Positions 34,709-43,472 are shown, counted from the first letter of the stretch. The stretch: 64,000 nucleotides of DNA from Actinocrispum wychmicini (GCF_004345645.1 NZ_SLWS01000018.1:1-64000), one strand, 5' to 3'. The notes: a model not told the origin generated them from the letters alone. Translations and numbers: made by a program.

Positions 34709-35407
34709 TCAGCCTTCGTGCCAGCGGACGTATTCGGGCAACTCGGCCCGGCCCGGCGTGAAGCCGTTGACCGGCGCCGTCTCGTCCGGATATCCCACGG
34801 CCAGCCCGCAGACCACGATGCGGCCTGGCGCGAGGCCGAGCTCGGACCTGATCACATCCGGGTATCCGGCGACACTGAACTGCGGGCAGCTGCCGAGTCC
34901 ACATGCGACCAGACCGACCATGACGTTCTGGAGGAACAGACCCATCTCCAGGAACAGACCTGGCGGGGCGGCCGGCGGCAGATGCATGATCATCTCGACC
35001 GGGGCACCGTAGAACCGGAGGTTGTCCCGCAGGTGCGCCTGCCGGGCGGCCTGGTCGGCCCGCTCGATCCCCTTGGCCAGCAACACACCTGTGCCCGCCA
35101 CGCGGGCGCGTTCCTCGGTGGCCGGGTCCGGGTCAGGCAGCCGGTTGGCGTAGTCCGGATGCTGCCCGACACCGCGGTCGAACTCGGCGCACAGCTTGTC
35201 CGCAAGCGCTTGCCTGGCCGGTCCGCGCAGTACAGACACCTGCCACGGTTGACCGTTGCGGGTCGACGGCGCCGCCGACGCGGCGGTCAGCACCCGCTCG
35301 AGCACGTCCCTGGGCACTGGTTTGTCCACAAAGGAGCGCTTGCAGTGCCGTCGGCCGAGTACCCCGGCCACAGTGTCCCAAACTGCGGGGTCCCAAGTGC
35401 TGTCCAT
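34709..35407 (-). CDS. Nitroreductase-family flavoprotein
   Basis: A 232-residue FMN-dependent oxidoreductase of the NfsB/BluB-like nitroreductase fold. RRHCKRSFVDKPVP at the N-terminus is the FMN-phosphate site, SAAPSTRNGQPWQV the core motif, and GLGSCPQFSVAGYPDVIRSELGL with a final VGYPDETAPVNGF complete the family pattern. It may reduce a nitro or quinone group or supply reduced flavin to the LLM enzymes. Start ATG at 35407 is only 17 bases from the divergent ATG at 35425. It reads toward the glycoside operon and ends 256 bases before it. Confidence 0.85.
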   Translation of the reverse strand: MDSTWDPAVWDTVAGVLGRRHCKRSFVDKPVPRDVLERVLTAASAAPSTRNGQPWQVSVLRGPARQALADKLCAEFDRGVGQHPDYANRLPDPDPATEERARVAGTGVLLAKGIERADQAARQAHLRDNLRFYGAPVEMIMHLPPAAPPGLFLEMGLFLQNVMVGLVACGLGSCPQFSVAGYPDVIRSELGLAPGRIVVCGLAVGYPDETAPVNGFTPGRAELPEYVRWHEG

Positions 35408-35424
35408 GCCTGGAGATTGTGGTC

Positions 35425-36876
35425 ATGACGACCGCGTTGTCCAGACCGACGTGCACGGTCATGGCGACCCTGCTGGCCGCGCCATGGCGGGTGGCCGACG
35501 AACTGCGCGTGTTGGGACGCGCGGGCGGTGGGCTGGAGGTCCGTGCCGACGTCATCGGCGACATCGACCCGTCCACGCTGCGTGAGTACGTCCGCGGCGA
35601 CCTTGTCTACAGTCTGCGCAGCACAGCCGCCGGCGGCGTGTTCGTCGGCGGCAACGACCAGCGGAGACGCCGAATCCTCAACGCACTGCGCCGGTACGAC
35701 CTGGTGGAACTGGAGGACGGCCGCGACACGTCACCGGAGATGCTCGCCGCGGTCCCGCCACACCGGCGCGTGATCTCCTGGCACGGCAGGGGTGTCGACC
35801 TGCCGGCACTGGTGGCCAGGTTCACCCGGATGGCCGCCGCGCCCGCCCGACACTACTTGTTGGTGCCGCACGCGCTCACCGCGCAGCACGCGATGGCGCC
35901 ATTGCGGTTGCTGCGGTTGCTCAACCGGTCGAACGTGACCGCGTTCAGTACCGGCGAGACGGGTGTGTGCGGCCGGATCCTCGGGCCGTGGCTCGGCGCG
36001 CCGATGGTCTTCGGCCAGATCGGCGGCACGTCGGACGAAGTCCCGTCGGTGGAACGGCTGCTGCGTGACTACCCGTTCCCTACCCTGCCGAAGGTGGACC
36101 GGCTGTACGGCATCATCGGCCGGTCCATCACCGGGTCGCTGTCGCCCCGCATGCACAACGACGCCTACCGGGTGCTCGACCATCCCGCGTTGTTCCTGCC
36201 GATCACAGCACGGGAGTTCCTGCCGGCGTGGGAGGCCATCGTCACCGGGCTCGGCCTCCCGTTCGGCGGCGCGACGGTCGTGGCGCCATTCAAGGAGGCG
36301 GCGCTGCGGATGGCCGACGTCACCACCGGGCCGGCGGCCATGGCCGGCGCGGCGAACGTGCTCGTGCGGACCGAGAACGGCTGGCGGGCGCACACCACCG
36401 ACCCGATCGGGGTGGTGGGCGCGCTCGGCCGGGCAGGCGTCAAGCTGACCGGGCGGAAGGCCGCGATCGTGGGCTGCGGCGGCGCCGGCCGGGGCGCGGC
36501 GGCCGGGCTGAAACGGTTCGGGGTCACCACGGTTCTGGTGAACCGCACCGTGGACCGCGGCATCCGGGCGGCCCGGATGCTCGGGCTGGACTTCGTGCCG
36601 CTCGACCGGTTCGTGCCGGCGGACTACTCGTTGATCGTGCACGCCACCCCGGTCAAGGACGACCTGTTGTTCCCTGTGGGGAACCTGGCCGGCGACACGA
36701 CCGTCGTCGACCTGACCTACGGCAGGCGACCCACCGCCCTCGTCACCGCGGCACGACGGCGGCACCTGCAGGTCGTCGACGGCTGGGAGGTGCTGCGGAT
36801 CGAGGTCGCGCGGCAGTTCCGGCTGATGACCGGCCGCTCGATGCCGCACGCACACTCGCTGGAGCACGTGACATGA
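35425..36876 (+). CDS. Fused type I dehydroquinase-like / shikimate dehydrogenase protein
   Basis: A 483-residue fusion in the order of plant DHQ-SDH. Residues 1-220 resemble type I 3-dehydroquinate dehydratase (LEVRADVIGD, VISWHGRG with the catalytic His, MVFGQIGGTSDEVPS), but no Lys is visible where the Schiff-base Lys should be (the region reads RHYLLVPHA). Residues 230-483 are a shikimate/quinate dehydrogenase: YGIIGRSITGSLSPRMHN, VVAPFKEAALR with the catalytic Lys, TTDPIG, and the NADP site IVGCGGAGRGAAAG. It may thus act only as a dehydrogenase on a shikimate-like compound. ATG 35425 has GGAG upstream; its stop overlaps the next ATG. Confidence 0.8.
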   Translation: MTTALSRPTCTVMATLLAAPWRVADELRVLGRAGGGLEVRADVIGDIDPSTLREYVRGDLVYSLRSTAAGGVFVGGNDQRRRRILNALRRYDLVELEDGRDTSPEMLAAVPPHRRVISWHGRGVDLPALVARFTRMAAAPARHYLLVPHALTAQHAMAPLRLLRLLNRSNVTAFSTGETGVCGRILGPWLGAPMVFGQIGGTSDEVPSVERLLRDYPFPTLPKVDRLYGIIGRSITGSLSPRMHNDAYRVLDHPALFLPITAREFLPAWEAIVTGLGLPFGGATVVAPFKEAALRMADVTTGPAAMAGAANVLVRTENGWRAHTTDPIGVVGALGRAGVKLTGRKAAIVGCGGAGRGAAAGLKRFGVTTVLVNRTVDRGIRAARMLGLDFVPLDRFVPADYSLIVHATPVKDDLLFPVGNLAGDTTVVDLTYGRRPTALVTAARRRHLQVVDGWEVLRIEVARQFRLMTGRSMPHAHSLEHVT

Positions 36877-38024
36877 TCACCGAACTTCCTCCGCTGGTCG
36901 ACCAGTTCGCGCGCCGGGCGGACAAGTACGACCGGACAGCCACGTTCCCCGGCGAGAACTTCGACGACCTGTTCGCGGCCGGCCTGCACGCACCCACCAT
37001 CCCGCGGGCCTTTGGCGGCCTCGGTCTCGGGCCGGCGCAGCGCGACACGTATCCGTTGTGGGAGATGACCAAACGGATAGCGTCGGCCGACCTGTCGTTC
37101 GCGCGCTGCTGGGAGGGACACGTCAACTCCATGGTGCTGATCGACGCGTTGGGCAGCGAGGACCAGAAGGCGTTGTGGTTCAACCGGGTCATCCGGCACG
37201 GGGACCGCTGGGTGGCGTGGAGCGGCGAGCCGCAGGCGCCGAAACCGGGTGAGAAACGCCGGTTCGGCACGACCGTGCGCCGGCAGGGCGCCGGCTGGAT
37301 CGTCAACGGCAGCAAGGCGTTCGCGACCAGCGCGACCGGCGCGGACTGGGCGATCCTGCTCGTCAACGTGGACGGGCCGGGCGGCGCGCGGCACGGGTCG
37401 CACACCGGTGTGCTGATGCTCGCGTGCGACCTGGCCGACCCGTCGATCTCGGTGGACCCGTCGTGGTGGGACCCGATCGGCATGCGCGCCACGGTCAGCC
37501 ACGTGGTCCGCTTCGACGACACGTACATCCCGGACCGCCACCAGATCGGCGAACCAGGCGACTACCTGCGCGAAGGCTGGCAGTCGGCGTTCGTCCCGCA
37601 CTACGCGGCCAGCTTCCTCGGCGCCGCCGAGGCCTCGTACAGCTATGCCATCGACTACGTGCTGAAACAGGACAAGGCCACGGATCCCTATGTGCAGCAC
37701 CGGATCGGGAAGATGGTGGTCGCGATCGAGACCGGCGACCTGCTGCTTCGGCACGTGGCTTCGTTGTGGGACACCGACCAGCGCGCCGAGGCGGGTCTCG
37801 CCGGTTCCCGGGCCAGGCACCTGATGGAGCATCTCGCGTTGGACACCGTGGACCACTGTGTCCGGGTGTGCGGCGCGCGCAGCCTGATCCGGCCCAGCCC
37901 GGTGGAGCGGATCTTCCGCGATCTGTCGTGTTATGTCAGGCATGACAACGATGACCACATCCTGGCGACGATCGGTCGCGCCGCACTGGACCAGCCCCAT
38001 GATCTCTCGTTCTACAAACCATAA
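36873..38024 (+). CDS. Acyl-CoA dehydrogenase-family flavoprotein
   Basis: A 383-residue protein with acyl-CoA dehydrogenase architecture: helical N-terminus (LFAAGLHAPTIPRAFGGLGLG), a beta-domain with GWIVNGSKAFATSATGADW (flavin-binding region) and a C-terminal four-helix bundle ending in an RIFRDLSCYVRH segment. Members in biosynthetic clusters act as dehydrogenases or as flavin N-oxygenases on amino sugars (KijD3 type); this one could be either. ATG at 36873 overlaps the stop of the shikimate dehydrogenase fusion (ATGA), so the two are co-translated and probably sequential in a pathway. Confidence 0.8.
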   Translation: MITELPPLVDQFARRADKYDRTATFPGENFDDLFAAGLHAPTIPRAFGGLGLGPAQRDTYPLWEMTKRIASADLSFARCWEGHVNSMVLIDALGSEDQKALWFNRVIRHGDRWVAWSGEPQAPKPGEKRRFGTTVRRQGAGWIVNGSKAFATSATGADWAILLVNVDGPGGARHGSHTGVLMLACDLADPSISVDPSWWDPIGMRATVSHVVRFDDTYIPDRHQIGEPGDYLREGWQSAFVPHYAASFLGAAEASYSYAIDYVLKQDKATDPYVQHRIGKMVVAIETGDLLLRHVASLWDTDQRAEAGLAGSRARHLMEHLALDTVDHCVRVCGARSLIRPSPVERIFRDLSCYVRHDNDDHILATIGRAALDQPHDLSFYKP

Positions 38025-38272
38025 GCGACATCCGTCCCACCTAAGACATTCTCGTCATTTCGACCGATCATCCCCCATGAGATGTTTAGTTGCGGGATGC
38101 ATAATTTTCCACAGGCGGCGGGCGGGGGCTCACCGGGCCGTCCTGGGTCTTCCGAGCGGTTCGCGGCTCGGCTCACCCCAAGGCCCTCGGACATCCAGTC
38201 CGGTCGTGTCCTTCCGTCGTGCAACCCCGGCGGTGCCGCCGCGGCCCGACGAGGAGTGGACAACGCTGGGGA

Positions 38273-38304
38273 GCGGGTCCCGGGCGGTCACGCCCGGGAC
38301 CCGC
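38273..38304. terminator. Perfect 14-bp hairpin
   Basis: GCGGGTCCCGGGCG at 38273-38286 pairs perfectly with 38291-38304 over a four-base loop. It lies 8 bases beyond the stop of the CopC-CopD gene and between convergent genes; a strong terminator for the minus strand, possibly both. The rest of 38025-38311 shows no gene. Confidence 0.8.
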
Positions 38305-38311
38305 GGCACAC

Positions 38312-39955
38312 TCAGCTCACCGGCACGTCGGCGTCGACAGATGTGGCGTCCAGATCGGTGGTCCGCACCCGGACCGAAAGCCGCCACGTTCCACGACTCG
38401 GAACCGTGAAGCGCGCGGCGACATACTGACCCCGCCCGGTTTTGCTGAGCGGAACAGGCAACGGGCCGATTCCGCCGGACGGCAATGTCAGCGTCACGGA
38501 CACTTCTGGGACGTCCCGATTGATACCGCGTTCGTCCCGGACGTTCACAACAATCTCGTTATCCCCCGGACTCGCGGGCGAAACCCAGACCTGAACGTCA
38601 CCGCCGGGCAATGCGAGCGCGCTGAGGAAAGGGCCGCTCACAACGGCCGCCTCGGCCTGGTTGGAATACAGCTCGGCCGGCGGGGTCGCCACCAGAGCCG
38701 CGGTCAGGCCCAGAACGACCACGGCAATCCCGGCCTCGGACCAAACCGAGCGGCGCAGCCGGACAATTGCTTCGGTCCGTTCTTTTCTCGCCGGCCGGGC
38801 CAGTTGGCGCTGCACCGAAGTCCGGGACATGGCCGCGAGCCACAGCACCAGGCCGAGCGCGCCGGCCTTGAACACCACCAAAGTGACGTATCGCGACCCG
38901 GACAGCAGACCGGCCAGACCGACCTCGCGCAACGCCATCAGCACACCGGTTCCGGCGAGCACCGCCACGGCGATCAACGCCACGCGGGAGAACCGGCCGA
39001 GGGCAACGGTGTCCGGCGACTTGCGGCCGCGCCACAGCACGCACGCGACCAGCACCACCAATCCGCCCAGCCACACTGACATCGCTGACAGGTGCGCGAT
39101 GTCCATGGCCAACGCGAACGGGACAAGATCGCCGGCGACCGCGTGGCCGCTCGCGCTCCACGTCACTACCAGCGCGAGTCCGACCAGTGTGACAACCACC
39201 GGCCGGATCTCCCGGCGCGTCAACAAGATCGCGCCGAGCACCAGGAGCGCCAACCGGAGCACGACCAGGATCCCGAAGTTCGTGCCCACGGTGTCCAGCA
39301 CCTGGCCGGGGTCGACCGCCGAAAGGATCGACGATCCGGAACTGTTGGCGCCCTGGAGCAACAACACCCCCACGGTCGCCGCCGTCGCCGTCCACCACGA
39401 GACCTTCATGATCCGGCGCAACCGCGGGTCGGTCTGGCCGGCCGGCCAGCAGACCAGCGCGAAGAACACGCCGCCGAGCAACAACGCGACCGCGCCGAAA
39501 CCGAGCAGGCGGAACAGCCAGAACACCCCGCCCACAACGGGATCCGAGCCGGCCTCGGCGCCGGACCCGGCGAGCGGGGCGGCCTGGGCGGTGCCGACGC
39601 TGAACACGAACGCGCCGTGCACCGGATGCGAGTCGGCGGAGACCACGCGCCAGGTCACCGAGTACACGCCGTCCGGCAACCGCTCCGGTATCGGCAGCCG
39701 AATCCGGGTCGAGTCGCCGGCGACGAGTTCTCCTTGCGCGTCAACCGCCTTCTTGCCCTGGCCGGACAGCACGCTGAACCCGTCGCGGACCGGGGTGACC
39801 TTCTCGCTGAACCGGAGCACGATCTCGCTCGGCGAACTCGCCAGGTGTTCGCCGTTGGACGGGCTGGTGCCAAGCAGTTCGGCGTGTGCCGAAGCGGCCG
39901 GCGCCAACCCGATCAACGCGGCAGCGGCCACCAATCCGATGACGAGCGTTCGCAC
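38312..39955 (-). CDS. CopC-CopD fusion copper protein
   Basis: A 547-residue copper import/resistance protein. A signal peptide ends at ASAHAELLGTSP, placing a His (Cu ligand) at the mature N-terminus; the CopC beta-barrel runs to about residue 120 with the second ligand motif SADSHPVHGAF. Eight or so membrane helices of the CopD domain follow, with His residues in SASGHAVAGDL and DIAHLSAMS helices, and a C-terminal extracellular beta-domain of YtkA-like type (DVQVWVSPASPGDNEIVVNVRD). GTG start at 39955 has GGAGGAG upstream. It follows the double-HTH regulator by 6 bases, suggesting one transcript. Confidence 0.9.
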   Translation of the reverse strand: MRTLVIGLVAAAALIGLAPAASAHAELLGTSPSNGEHLASSPSEIVLRFSEKVTPVRDGFSVLSGQGKKAVDAQGELVAGDSTRIRLPIPERLPDGVYSVTWRVVSADSHPVHGAFVFSVGTAQAAPLAGSGAEAGSDPVVGGVFWLFRLLGFGAVALLLGGVFFALVCWPAGQTDPRLRRIMKVSWWTATAATVGVLLLQGANSSGSSILSAVDPGQVLDTVGTNFGILVVLRLALLVLGAILLTRREIRPVVVTLVGLALVVTWSASGHAVAGDLVPFALAMDIAHLSAMSVWLGGLVVLVACVLWRGRKSPDTVALGRFSRVALIAVAVLAGTGVLMALREVGLAGLLSGSRYVTLVVFKAGALGLVLWLAAMSRTSVQRQLARPARKERTEAIVRLRRSVWSEAGIAVVVLGLTAALVATPPAELYSNQAEAAVVSGPFLSALALPGGDVQVWVSPASPGDNEIVVNVRDERGINRDVPEVSVTLTLPSGGIGPLPVPLSKTGRGQYVAARFTVPSRGTWRLSVRVRTTDLDATSVDADVPVS

Positions 39956-39961
39956 ACGTGC

Positions 39962-41233
39962 TCACTCCTCCAACAAGCCGAGCTCGTGGGCGACCACCAG
40001 CGCGGCGGCCTTGCGGTGCACCCTGAGCTTGCGGAACAGGTTGCCTTGCAGGTTCTCCACCGTGCGCACCGATATACCAAGGAGCCGCGCGGTCTGTTTG
40101 GTGGTGTGCCCCTGCGCGATCGCGGACAGGATCTCCTGTTCGCGCGGGGTGAGCGCGAGCTGCCAGCGCCGCCACTCGCCGCCGGGCGGGCCGAGCACCG
40201 AGCGCGAGTACCCGGCGCTGATCAGGACGTATCCCGCGTTCGCGGCCTCGACCGCCGGCACCAGCAGATCGTCCACAAGGGACGCGGGCAGGATGGTGAC
40301 GCCACCGGCCACCGCCTGGGCCATCAGGTGCTGCTTTGGCTCCTCGCTGGTGACCACCACGAGCCGCCCGGAGTGGGTGCGCCAGCCGGCCGGCGGCGGG
40401 TCGATCAACACCGTCACCGGGTGCACCATGTCGGAATTATCGTGATTGTCGCCATTATCGTCTTCATGATCGCGCTGGTGCGGGACGGTGTCCCGTTCGA
40501 TGATGACGATGTGCTGCCGTTCGAGCGCTTTCCTGGCCCGAGCGGAAAGTTGACCATCCAGTTTGCCCAGCACAACCCGTAGACCAGGTCTTCTTTCCGG
40601 AACTACGCCGTTCGACCGTACCGGTTGAGCCTGCGAGAGCAGGCCTAACCGTACTGCACTTGCCGCGGCGTGCGCCTGGTTGTGCACCCCGAGCTTGTTG
40701 AAGATCCTTTGTTTGTGGTTCTCCACGGTGTGCGGGCTGATGCCGAGTTCCAGCCCGATCTGTCTAGGCGGGTAACCTGCGCAAACGAGGTACAGAACCT
40801 CAAGTTCGCGTTGGGTCAGCGCGTCCCCGCCACCGCGTTTGGCCCGTGCCGTCTCGATCGCCGACGATGGTGCCCGGATCGCCGCCAACAATGGCTCAAG
40901 GCCGCCGGAGTACGGCACCAACGCGCTCACTCCGGCCTCATAAGCCCTGATCACATGCGCTGTGGTCAGCGACTGGTGCAAGCCGATCATGCGCATCAGG
41001 CGGCCGGGCGGCAACAGCAAAGAGACCAGTCGCTCATTACTCCACCTGGGCGCATCCGCCTCAAACAAAGCGACGGTCGGCCGCCGCAGGTCACACAGCT
41101 GGATCAGTTCGGGACCGGACGCCGCCGTCCCCAACATCGTGATATCAGGCTCGCGAGCCAGGTGTGCTGCAAGCATTTCCCGGAACAACCGGTTGTGATG
41201 CTGCAGGACAACACTGAGAACAGTATCCACCAT
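39962..41233 (-). CDS. Regulator with two tandem receiver-like/LuxR HTH modules
   Basis: A 423-residue protein made of two NarL-like modules in series. Residues 1-120 form a receiver-like fold (acid pocket weak; FEADAPRW), 138-200 a LuxR HTH (LTQRELEVLYLVCAGYPPRQIGLELGISPHTVENHKQRI). Residues 217-345 are a second, degenerate receiver-like domain interrupted by the acidic loop DHEDDNGDNHDNSD (255-268), and 359-421 a second HTH (LTPREQEILSAIAQGHTTKQTARLLGISVRTVENLQ). ATG 41233 is chosen for its GGGGG upstream; earlier in-frame starts exist. It lies directly upstream of CopC-CopD and may control it. Confidence 0.8.
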   Translation of the reverse strand: MVDTVLSVVLQHHNRLFREMLAAHLAREPDITMLGTAASGPELIQLCDLRRPTVALFEADAPRWSNERLVSLLLPPGRLMRMIGLHQSLTTAHVIRAYEAGVSALVPYSGGLEPLLAAIRAPSSAIETARAKRGGGDALTQRELEVLYLVCAGYPPRQIGLELGISPHTVENHKQRIFNKLGVHNQAHAAASAVRLGLLSQAQPVRSNGVVPERRPGLRVVLGKLDGQLSARARKALERQHIVIIERDTVPHQRDHEDDNGDNHDNSDMVHPVTVLIDPPPAGWRTHSGRLVVVTSEEPKQHLMAQAVAGGVTILPASLVDDLLVPAVEAANAGYVLISAGYSRSVLGPPGGEWRRWQLALTPREQEILSAIAQGHTTKQTARLLGISVRTVENLQGNLFRKLRVHRKAAALVVAHELGLLEE

Positions 41234-41444
41234 GCGCCGTACCCCCGGCTCCGTTCCCCCCGGAGCGAATTGTCGCATACTGAAACGATTAACCTGCACA
41301 CGCAATGCGAACGTTCGCAGAGATTGTTGCATTGCACAAACCGAATCATGACAGCTATCACGTGAGGCCTTGACAGGCGGTCACCCGTCTGGTTCGGATA
41401 TGTCTTGGTTCAAGCTCCAAACCAACGGTGCGGAGAAAGACTTC

Positions 41445-41727
41445 ATGAAGCGATGGGCGACCACGTGGGCGTTGACCACCACGATCACGCTGGCCGCCAC
41501 GGCACCGCCAGCCCTGGCCACGGGGGAACTAGAGCTTTCATACCTGTCTGAACAACATCAGACTGTGGCACGGCCAGAGCCCGACGCACGCACCGGTGAT
41601 CAGCAAGGTCGAGCCAGAACGGCTACGACTGCGCCTGCGGCTTCTGCCCGGTGGGTCGAGGCCGCAGTACGTGACCTTCGACTGTGACGCGGCGGGCTGG
41701 CACAAGGACCCAGCTCTCTCGTTCTCG
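41445..41727 (+). pseudogene. Truncated, probably frameshifted secreted protein gene
   Basis: ATG 41445 with GGAGAAAGA upstream opens an 80-residue frame with a clear signal peptide (TTWALTTTITLAATAPPALA) followed by GELELSYLSEQHQ, then unconvincing sequence. In the +1 frame, 41551 onward reads RLRLRLRLLPGGSRPQYVTF, then DCDAAGWHKDPAL. This resembles the strand around VTLTCDPxGGTHPDP of subtilisin-inhibitor-like (SSI) proteins and runs into the inverted repeat at 41728. I read this as an SSI-like or other small secreted protein broken by the mobile element and a frameshift. The family call is tentative. Confidence 0.4.
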
Positions 41728-42055
41728 GGCTGGGAAAAGACTGTTCGCTCGCCGCGAGGGCAGGCCGCCAAGAAGGAGTCTGTTTGTTGGGTGGTGCTGC
41801 ATTGGTTTGGTTGTCTTTTGGTGGGGTCGTGGTGTCTCCTTCCCGTGTGGCCTGCCCAAGGGAATCACATCTGGCCCGTGGTGTCCGGCTTGGGTTTCGG
41901 TCCGTATCGCTCTCGCTGTGTGTCGGGTTGCGTGGGCGGACCGGACGGCTTTCGTGGGTTCGGACACCACGGGCCAGATGTGATTGGCTGCGCCCAGGCC
42001 ACACGGGAAGGAGACACCACTCCAGCCACAGGTGTGCTGCGCGGGCACGCGCTTC
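41728..42055 (+). repeat. Left inverted repeat arm of the HNH element
   Basis: 328 bases, reverse complement of 43473-43799. Inside it, 41830-41886 and 41962-42019 are themselves reverse complements (about 57 bases, both containing the 16-mer CTGGCCCGTGGTGTCC or its complement) with an internal eight-base mismatch block, so each arm could fold into its own long hairpin. Confidence 0.95.
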
Positions 42056-42138
42056 ACACCTTGCTGGCCGTGTCTTCTCGGGTCGCTCACCGGGTCCTGG
42101 GCGGTGTGGGCGGGGACTCCTTTTCTCGGCGGGGTTTC

Positions 42139-42168
42139 TTGTTCGCTGATGGCGAAAAGGCTTATACT
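42139..42168 (+). promoter_or_regulatory. Candidate promoter of the HNH gene
   Basis: TTGTTC at 42139-42144, 18 bases, TATACT at 42163-42168: a good match to the primary-sigma consensus, in a locally AT-rich stretch 38 bases ahead of the ATG. It lies inside the element but outside the repeat arm. Confidence 0.5.
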
Positions 42169-42206
42169 CCAAGGTATTTACGCTTCTCGCCAGGTAGAAT
42201 TGCGGT

Positions 42207-43439
42207 ATGGACACCACAGCGACACTATGGCAGACCAGCGACACTGAGCTGGTCGATGCCTACACCGCTGTGGAACAACGCTACCGGCAACTATACGCCG
42301 AAGGCCTCCGCCTACTGTCCGAAATGGAAAGTCGCAGGATCGCCACCACACTCGGCTACGCCAACCTCCCCGCACTGTTGATGCACACCGCACGACTCAG
42401 CCGCACCGAAGCCCGACACCGCCTCGCCCAAGCCGCCGACCTGCACGCCACCACCACACCGACCGGGTCGGTGATCGAGGCGGTGTTGCCCCAGACCGCC
42501 GAGGCGCTGGCGCGTGGCGAGGTCGGCTCGGAACACGTGGATGCGATTCGCCGAACCTTGGCTGATCTGCCGCATCTGGATGCTGAGCAGCGGGCCACCG
42601 CCGAGCAAGTGATGCTGGACCGGGCCGCCGAGGATGACCCGAAAGCGCTGATCCGGTTCGGTGCCCGAGTCCGCGACATCGTCGACCCGGATGGGCCACC
42701 ACCACCAGAGGAAGAGCCGCCCCGGCCAGCTCGGATGCTGCGCAGGCACATCCGGCGGGACGGCAGCATGGAGTTCAAAGGTCACCTCGACCTCGAATCG
42801 GCCCAACTATTCGAAAACCTGCTCAAGCCCTTCGAGAAGCCCCACCCCGAAGGCAACGACACCCGAGGGTACGCCGAACGAGCCGGGGACGCCTTCGCCG
42901 ATGTGCTGCGGATGGCCGCCAACTGCCCGGACGTGCCCACCCACAACGGAGTCCGCACCGAAGTAGCCGTCACCATCTCCTTCGAACAACTACAACAGTC
43001 CCTGGACGACGTGCTGCTCTCCAGCGACCCACGGATGACCGCCCGCGAAGCCCGCCGCCTCGCCTGCGATGCGCACATCCTGCCCGCCGTCCTCGACGGC
43101 GATTCGAAACCATTGGATGTGGCCGTCCCCGCCTATGCCGCCCCAGCCCACATCCGACGCGGACTCTACCTACGAGACAAAGGATGCGCCTTCCCCGGAT
43201 GCGAACGACCAGGCAGCGTCTGCGACGCCCACCATGTCGCGCACTGGGCACAAGGTGGACCGACCACAATGGACAACATGGCGCTACTCTGCCCCCACCA
43301 TCACCGGCTGGTGCACAACAGCGACTGGGCGGTGAAGATGATCGACGAGAGACCGTGGTTCATCCCGCCAACCTATGTGGACGCGTCGCGAACCCCGAGA
43401 CGCAACCATCTCCACACCCCCATACCGAGCGCGGCATGA
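42207..43439 (+). CDS. DUF222/HNH endonuclease (13E12-repeat family)
   Basis: A 410-residue protein of the actinobacterial 13E12 family. Residues 1-230 form the helical DUF222 domain (LLSEMESRRIATTLGYANLP, AEALARGEVGSEHVDAIRRTLADLP). The C-terminal nuclease carries KGCAFPGCERPGSVCDAHHV, HWAQGGPTTMDNMALLC and PHHHRLVH: a zinc-stabilised HNH motif with all expected Cys and His residues, so the nuclease looks intact. The biological role of the family is unknown; copies are often numerous in one genome. It is the only gene between the long inverted repeats. The ribosome site ahead of ATG 42207 is weak. Codon choice is similar to the host. Confidence 0.85.
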   Translation: MDTTATLWQTSDTELVDAYTAVEQRYRQLYAEGLRLLSEMESRRIATTLGYANLPALLMHTARLSRTEARHRLAQAADLHATTTPTGSVIEAVLPQTAEALARGEVGSEHVDAIRRTLADLPHLDAEQRATAEQVMLDRAAEDDPKALIRFGARVRDIVDPDGPPPPEEEPPRPARMLRRHIRRDGSMEFKGHLDLESAQLFENLLKPFEKPHPEGNDTRGYAERAGDAFADVLRMAANCPDVPTHNGVRTEVAVTISFEQLQQSLDDVLLSSDPRMTAREARRLACDAHILPAVLDGDSKPLDVAVPAYAAPAHIRRGLYLRDKGCAFPGCERPGSVCDAHHVAHWAQGGPTTMDNMALLCPHHHRLVHNSDWAVKMIDERPWFIPPTYVDASRTPRRNHLHTPIPSAA

Positions 43440-43472
43440 CTGGCCGCGCCGGGGAAGTGCGCCCTGCAAGCC

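Noticed and set aside
41983..42206. Open frames inside the inverted repeat arms and spacer of the HNH element, on both strands
   Set aside because: They have no ribosome site, are mirrored in both arms and are explained by the repeat; no protein family was recognised.
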